A stretch of 64,000 bases of DNA, from positions 248,001-312,000 of the forward strand of contig CBDIHK010000027.1 of the NCBI GenBank assembly GCA_965279005.1, read 5' to 3'. Within the stretch, counting starts at the first letter, position 1, and the number at the start of each line of letters is the position of its first letter. Below are positions 62,552 through 64,000 of this stretch, piece by piece. Below the pieces are notes generated by a model. That model saw only the letters and a list, made by a program, of their open reading frames with translations, searched no databases and was not told the DNA's origin. Both the position numbers and the translations under genes were made by a program. The stretch comes from Planctobacterium sp965279005 (lineage in GTDB: Bacteria; Pseudomonadota; Gammaproteobacteria; Enterobacterales; Alteromonadaceae).

Positions 62552-63805
62552 TTGAAACAGCCTCAACGTCGTTTGCACATTAAAACCGCTATCATTTTTG
62601 TTTTACTCTGTTTTAGTGTAGCCACTAACAGTCATGCCCAGGGTAAACGCATTGTAATCAATGACGATAACTTCCGCATGTATCTTGACAATGATGCCCA
62701 GTACTTGCGCACAGGAGCTGACCAACAGTTATCTGATGTTATGCGCGGGGGCATGCCCTGGCAGCACAGGTATAGCATTGAGCCAGTAGCAGAAGAGGAA
62801 GCCATATGGATAAAGACTTCATTTAGCTACCAACGCATTGAATCCGCGCGCTATACCTTCGTGGTTGGTAATCCAAACCTGGATTATGTCGATATCTATG
62901 TTATGGACAGGGTTGGCCGAATCATGCATTCCGCCATGATCGGTGCCAACCGTCCCTTCCAAAACCGCCCTATCAACTTTAAAGAGTTTGCGCTGCCGTT
63001 TGAGCTGGACTACGGGCAGGAGTTTGATATTTACGTCCGGGTTAAGGACGAAGGCCCCATGGTATTTTCACTGTATTTTTATAAAAGTACTGAAATCATT
63101 AAAAAAGCGACGGCAGAACTCACTTTTATCGGTGCTATATCAGGTGCCCTGACCATTCTAGCAGCCTATTTTCTGGTAACGTATTTTATGCTGCACAGCC
63201 CGGTACGGTTTTGGTTTGCCATGGTCAACTTAGTGTTTCTGGTTATGTTCCTCAATATCGAAGGCATACTGGGTCAAATAACCGGCATGACCCAGCATAT
63301 GGCAACGGTAACGGTCGCTATGTTGGGGATGGTTTTGTTTTGTGCCAGCAAGATATCCCACGCAATGTTAATCGGTATGCCTAAATACTGGCGTGATACT
63401 AACTATATCCTTTCCACAGTATTTATCTTTGCCGCGCTGGCATTAAATAGCTATTGGCAAATTGTCGTGGCGGCAGGGCTGGGTAGTGCTGCGATGCTAT
63501 TACAGTTGTTCCTGGCGATCCGTTACCGCAATCCTTTTAACAGCCTCCCCAATAGAATTTTGGTGGTGGGCTGGTCAACCCTGGTGGCGACCAACCTGGT
63601 GCATGTCTGTTTGTTTTTGACCGGTAGCATCTTGTCCACTGGTGAAAACCTGATGTTAACCTCGTTGTTGATGGTAGCTATCCTAATGGTGGCGGCAGCT
63701 ATTGAATCCCACGAAAAAGTTCTTATCCACAAAGAATACGAACAGCAGCAGGATACAATTGCTGATCTACAGCGATTTTATGACTTTTTTTCGCAATTCT
63801 GCTGA
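62552..63805 (+). CDS. 7TM-DISM sensor protein, frame broken at a T7 run
   Basis: A 417-residue reading frame from TTG 62552: signal peptide (IIFVLLCFSVATNSHA), DISMED2-like periplasmic domain (about 30-190) and seven helices (about 195-395), then a coiled coil ending DLQRFYDFFSQFC and stop. The expected continuation FYDFFRNSAEGLFSS, a PAS domain, is in the next frame. Removing one T from the seven at 63785-63791 restores it. The full protein would be a 7TM-DISM-PAS sensor, probably with a GGDEF or similar output beyond the window. Confidence 0.8.
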   Translation: MKQPQRRLHIKTAIIFVLLCFSVATNSHAQGKRIVINDDNFRMYLDNDAQYLRTGADQQLSDVMRGGMPWQHRYSIEPVAEEEAIWIKTSFSYQRIESARYTFVVGNPNLDYVDIYVMDRVGRIMHSAMIGANRPFQNRPINFKEFALPFELDYGQEFDIYVRVKDEGPMVFSLYFYKSTEIIKKATAELTFIGAISGALTILAAYFLVTYFMLHSPVRFWFAMVNLVFLVMFLNIEGILGQITGMTQHMATVTVAMLGMVLFCASKISHAMLIGMPKYWRDTNYILSTVFIFAALALNSYWQIVVAAGLGSAAMLLQLFLAIRYRNPFNSLPNRILVVGWSTLVATNLVHVCLFLTGSILSTGENLMLTSLLMVAILMVAAAIESHEKVLIHKEYEQQQDTIADLQRFYDFFSQFC

Positions 63806-64000
63806 GGGTTTGTTCAGTTCGACCCATGATGGCCAGCTGGTTTCGGTCAACCCTGCAATGTGTAGCTTGTTTGGTTATGATAATGAAAAGCAAATGCTAC
63901 AGCAGGTTAAAAATGCTGCAGAGTTCTATGCCAACCGCGAAGACCGCGACGTGTTGGTGGGTCAATTGCTCAGCAAAGGCAAGGCAGTCAACAAAGAAGT
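63780..64000 (+). CDS. PAS domain of the broken 7TM-DISM sensor (partial, cut by window end)
   Basis: In the frame of ATG 63780 the protein reads MTFFRNSAEGLFSSTHDG, then VSVNPAMCSLFGYD, a clear PAS domain, to the end of the window. It overlaps the upstream frame by 26 bases. Either a frameshift (or sequence error) at the T7 run separates it from the sensor, or it is restarted at this ATG, which has no good ribosome site. The output domain lies outside the window. Confidence 0.7.
   Translation, partial: MTFFRNSAEGLFSSTHDGQLVSVNPAMCSLFGYDNEKQMLQQVKNAAEFYANREDRDVLVGQLLSKGKAVNKE

Noticed and set aside
1..64000. Mobile element, prophage, CRISPR array or tRNA
   Set aside because: I looked for transposase, integrase and Cas motifs, for regular direct repeats and for tRNA-like cloverleaf ends, and found none.

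Overview
The window reads as chromosome of a marine-type gammaproteobacterium, most likely in or near the Alteromonadales. This rests on gene order (ubiE-ubiJ-ubiB, tatABC-tatD-hemB, rhlB-gppA divergent from trxA), on protein lengths that match the Escherichia coli and Shewanella orthologues (RraA 161 aa, GppA 494 aa, UvrD 722 aa, RecQ 608 aa), and on the dense load of two-component and c-di-GMP genes. Base composition looks near 50 percent GC throughout. I see no rRNA, tRNA, CRISPR array, insertion sequence, integrase or phage gene. The window is gene-dense and begins and ends inside signalling genes.

Layout. 1-8.9 kb: the tail of a histidine kinase, then an export operon (HlyD-type adaptor, ABC ATPase, two FtsX-type permeases, NtrC-type regulator, histidine kinase) behind a sigma-54-like promoter and a perfect palindrome, then a convergent unusual response regulator. 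9.2-12.3 kb: ubiquinone genes ubiE, ubiJ, ubiB. 12.5-17.2 kb: TonB-dependent receptor, YfiR-like periplasmic protein and hybrid kinase. 18.3-24.1 kb: tatABC, a periplasmic protein, tatD, a membrane diguanylate cyclase, hemB. 24.1-26.3 kb: small genes of unknown function. 26.4-33.0 kb: gppA, rhlB, trxA, an arginase-family enzyme, rraA, a PAP2 phosphatase and a glycosyltransferase.

33.2-42.6 kb is a signalling hub. It holds a CheY-like regulator, CheC-like phosphatase and degenerate histidine kinase in one operon; a response regulator, BLUF photoreceptor and EAL-HDOD protein in the opposite operon; then a hybrid kinase, an HD-GYP c-di-GMP phosphodiesterase and a Crp/Fnr-type regulator. 42.7-48.8 kb: an acetyltransferase, EamA and RarD permeases, uvrD and a double-receiver diguanylate cyclase. 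49.1-52.2 kb: a set behind a near-consensus Fur box, with a helical-repeat protein, a small His-rich membrane protein, a Rieske oxygenase and its reductase. 52.3-57.5 kb: a copper/silver-type RND efflux set (His-rich protein, CusB-like, CusA-like) without its outer-membrane channel. 57.5-64 kb: a DedA-like protein, thioesterase, recQ, GST, cytochrome c with a receiver-like partner, and a 7TM-DISM sensor whose frame is broken at a T7 run.

The best candidates for undescribed biology are four. (1) The Fur-box Rieske oxygenase operon with its two orphan small proteins. (2) The response regulator/BLUF/EAL-HDOD operon. (3) A two-member family of response regulators that share an unrecognised C-terminal helical output region, one with the phosphoacceptor Asp replaced by Glu. 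(4) The CheY/CheC/pseudokinase operon. All functional statements come from reading the sequence and recalling family motifs; no database search was possible.
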